The position numbers and the translations under genes are program-made. DNA of 40,256 bases. It comes from Oscillospiraceae bacterium (GTDB lineage: Bacteria; Bacillota; Clostridia; Oscillospirales; CAG-272). The stretch spans positions 1 through 40,256 of the forward strand of contig SVTI01000012.1 of assembly GCA_015063855.1 (NCBI GenBank), written 5' to 3'. Shown here one piece after another: positions 38,501-40,256 of the stretch; within the stretch, counting starts at the first letter, position 1, and each line of letters begins with the position of its first letter. The notes below the pieces were generated by a model that was not told where the DNA came from, did not search any database, and saw nothing but the letters and a program-made list of their open reading frames with translations.

Positions 38501-40256
38501 CATATCAGACCTGCTCAAGATGTGATTATAATTCTTATAAAGTAATTCCCGCAACCGGTCATGCTTATGACAACGGAACAGTAACAAAAGATCCTACTTG
38601 TACCGAAGCCGGTGTGAAGACTTTTGTATGTGCAAATGATACAAGTCATACCTATACCGAGCCTGTAGAAAAACTCGGACATAATTATGTAGCTACAGTA
38701 ACACCTCCTACCTGTACAGAGGCGGGATATACCACCTATGTATGTGATCGTTGTGGTGATACATATACCGATAGCGAGCTTGGAGCTCTTGATCACCTTT
38801 GGGGTGCTTGGTATACAGTAACCGAGCCTACATATTTTGCAGACGGTCTTGAAAGAAGAGATTGTCAGAGAGGTGATGCAACAGAGGAAAGAGCTATTCC
38901 CATGCTCAAGGATAATACTCCTCCCACCGTTACCGTAACAACAGATCCCGAATTTGATGTTACCGACGGTGAGACCGATTATTCCAACACAGACGTTGAG
39001 ATTACAATTGAAGCCTTTGATAACGAAACAGGCATTGATGAGATCTATTACATTATCACCGATGAGGACACAAAGGTAGTTGAGGAGGGGATTTACGATC
39101 CCGAAAGCAAGCCTGTTCTTTCCGAAGAGGGTGAATATACCGTAACCGCAAAGGCTGTAGATAATGCAGGCAACGAAACCGAAGTTGTAACAGATACAAT
39201 AGTTATCGACAAGACCGCTCCCGTGATCGGCGGTATCGTTGACGGCGAGATATATTGCGGTGAGGAAGAGATAAGCTTTACTGTTGATGAAAAGTATATC
39301 GACAAGGTATATGTGAATGGTGAAGAGGTAAGCGAATACGTTCTCGAGGGAACTCCCGAGGGTACCGAATACACCGTTACCGTAACCGATAAGGCGGGTA
39401 ATTCCACCGAGGTTACCGTTACCGTTTACAGCGAGCATAATTATGCGGGTACTGTTACCGAATCTCCCTCATGTACAGAAGACGGTGAAATGACCTATGT
39501 TTGTGCAAACTGCGGAGACAGCTATACCGAAGCTATCGAAAGTCTCGGTCATATCGAAGTAACAGACGAGGCAGTAGCGCCCAAGTGTGAAGAAACAGGT
39601 CTTACCGAGGGTAAGCACTGTGAAAGATGCGGCACAGTTCTCGTTGCACAGGAAGTAGTTGATGCCCACGGTCATAACTACGTTGTAACAGACCATAAGG
39701 ACGAGAATTGTACAGAGGACGGCTATGACGTTTATACCTGTACACATGACTCAAACCATACATATACCGATGTTATTCCCGCCCACGGACACAGCTATGA
39801 GTTAACAGACGTTGTTCCTCCTACCTGTACCGAAAACGGATATTCAGTATATACCTGTCCCGACTGCGGTGACAGCTACACAGCAGATCCCGTAGATGCA
39901 GAGGGTCATCAGTATGAATTGACTGTAACAGATCCTACCTGTACCGATGGCGGTCATACCACCTATGTTTGCGGAGTATGCGGAGATACCTACGTATCAG
40001 ACTATACCGATGCACTCGGCCATGAAGAGATAGTAATTCCCGCTGTAGCACCCACATGTACCGAGGACGGTTCGACAGAGGGTAAGTACTGTAACAGATG
40101 CGGTGAGCTTCTTGTAGCTCCCGAGGTCGATCCCGCCCACGGCCATAACTACGTTGTAACAGACCATAAGGACGAGAATTGTACCGAGGATGGCTATGAC
40201 GTTTATACCTGTACACATGACGCAAGTCATACATATACAGTAACATTCACTAAACT
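35596..40256 (+). CDS. Giant secreted InlB-B-repeat-type and Cys-rich-repeat surface protein (partial, runs off right edge)
   Basis: MMEVRKTIGISKRLLSVFLFLTMLLGMMIPALSVRSEA signal peptide; repeats such as YTFGGWYSDPECT, YTFDGWYTDPDCT, then CTEAGVKTFVCANDPTHTYTEPVEKLGH. Frame checked at several points and read open to 40256; absent from supplied ORF track. Confidence 0.92.
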   Translation, partial: MMEVRKTIGISKRLLSVFLFLTMLLGMMIPALSVRSEAAEDTYRITLRLNSGKFVNEGTSQYCTQGGVSQNRIYDIPYGVTIYDAIPWEEQIILRNGYVFTGWVYTNSSGSIPSNGWLPSLQNKKPMDIYYTYFRNNTGSCGDVYFTAIWIGNEYKMNFDPKMGIITKGSYSYDVAFDIEGGGDQGVEYYNAMLHDLEAGDVPHAEAEGFTFVSWTLTDYYWSLKPSDELGRPWADGEHYGGTVSETWALTKSGTFDGYWECNADNFEDVYIAPTCLTDGFDGQVCLTCQANSEYKDFINNYHEPDGTVLGALGHDMSEWIDQKDGTSRSDCEREDCDYFETRNNSYTIEYFDEGGSEFSGTHGANAPVTHTFGTQTNLVNAANKTGMYTFGGWYSDPECTVAITTIEATDFKSSLDESYKIYAKWIPVDYTITYYHGSTNITTKTAYFPNGLPATGHSYGTDTTLIDAYKLGWTFEGWYTNTAFTTPTEGALSVLDGEGYTANIKLYAKFSEDYYPITYLDKNGEPYSGDTVIADAKLSYTYDDGITFPTVTKTGYTFGGWFLEEDCSGTKVTKFAAATTEGPQTLYALWTPNSYTITYYYIPAATGTSSNAFDTASEKAWLSEGYVTTHTYDQITELPTVTREGWTWGGKWFTNAACTTPAEGMNELAGDGYTAAIKLYTRVVVNTYNIEYYDKGGAAYSGDNLASLPTTFTYNAAKTLTKGTKTGYTFDGWYTDPDCTVKVNTTLAANTYAHDVKLYANWTPNSYAITYLNFNTTSGSINTATYFPNGLAPATHTYDKDTIIPVPVRANYYFLGWYTSKAATAGTEVPMVDGQYTIDGASHTAKFTLYAKWEKVSAHVCTPGAVVIENKVDPDCTNPGSYDEVTYCTVSQCGKECSRNTVAVPATGHAYDNGTVTIKPTCTEAGVKTFVCANDPTHTYTEPVEKLGHDYIDHTGKSATCLEDGWEAYQTCSRCDYNSYKVIPATGHAYDNGTVTKDPTCTEAGVKTFVCANDTSHTYTEPVEKLGHNYVATVTPPTCTEAGYTTYVCDRCGDTYTDSELGALDHLWGAWYTVTEPTYFADGLERRDCQRGDATEERAIPMLKDNTPPTVTVTTDPEFDVTDGETDYSNTDVEITIEAFDNETGIDEIYYIITDEDTKVVEEGIYDPESKPVLSEEGEYTVTAKAVDNAGNETEVVTDTIVIDKTAPVIGGIVDGEIYCGEEEISFTVDEKYIDKVYVNGEEVSEYVLEGTPEGTEYTVTVTDKAGNSTEVTVTVYSEHNYAGTVTESPSCTEDGEMTYVCANCGDSYTEAIESLGHIEVTDEAVAPKCEETGLTEGKHCERCGTVLVAQEVVDAHGHNYVVTDHKDENCTEDGYDVYTCTHDSNHTYTDVIPAHGHSYELTDVVPPTCTENGYSVYTCPDCGDSYTADPVDAEGHQYELTVTDPTCTDGGHTTYVCGVCGDTYVSDYTDALGHEEIVIPAVAPTCTEDGSTEGKYCNRCGELLVAPEVDPAHGHNYVVTDHKDENCTEDGYDVYTCTHDASHTYTVTFTK

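Noticed and set aside
38515-39438. Minus-strand ORF of 307 aa
   Set aside because: Antisense to the giant repeat protein, arises from its codon bias; no start context or recognisable domain.

Overview
The window looks like a chromosomal segment of a low-to-mid GC Gram-positive (Clostridia/Oscillospiraceae-like) bacterium. Genus is not claimed. It is mostly housekeeping and accessory metabolic genes: the rplU-prp-rpmA ribosomal cluster, an amino-acid ABC transporter, HAD hydrolase, rfbB-like dehydratase with an amidohydrolase, an FMN-riboswitch-controlled RibU, two tandem asparagine-synthase-like genes, lepA-hemW, cardiolipin synthase, a SleB-like hydrolase, an ABC exporter, an AgrC/AgrA-like two-component system, an XRE regulator, SDR, FAD oxidoreductase, BlaI/M56, M48 protease, acyltransferase, GltS, a FGGY kinase, paired lipoproteins, and a very large repeat-rich surface protein running off the right end. 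That last gene (35596 to the end, open frame) is absent from the supplied ORF track. The least explained signals are: (1) a self-contained, multi-hairpin intergenic RNA candidate at 5375-5532 with a TTGACG-17-TATAAT promoter and its own terminator; (2) a mirror-symmetric array of seven unrelated small hairpins joined by ATGATATA/TATATCAT linkers around a bidirectional terminator (22960-23187); (3) a three-copy intergenic repeat ending in a terminator-like hairpin whose sequence changes but whose fold is kept; (4) a ~300 bp nested inverted-repeat (MITE-like) element; (5) an SLH-like domain fused to an ABC permease; and (6) a tandem pair of glutaminase-Cys-less asparagine-synthase-like proteins. 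No CRISPR array, rRNA, tRNA, transposase or prophage gene was recognised. All calls come from reading sequence and motifs; no database search was run.
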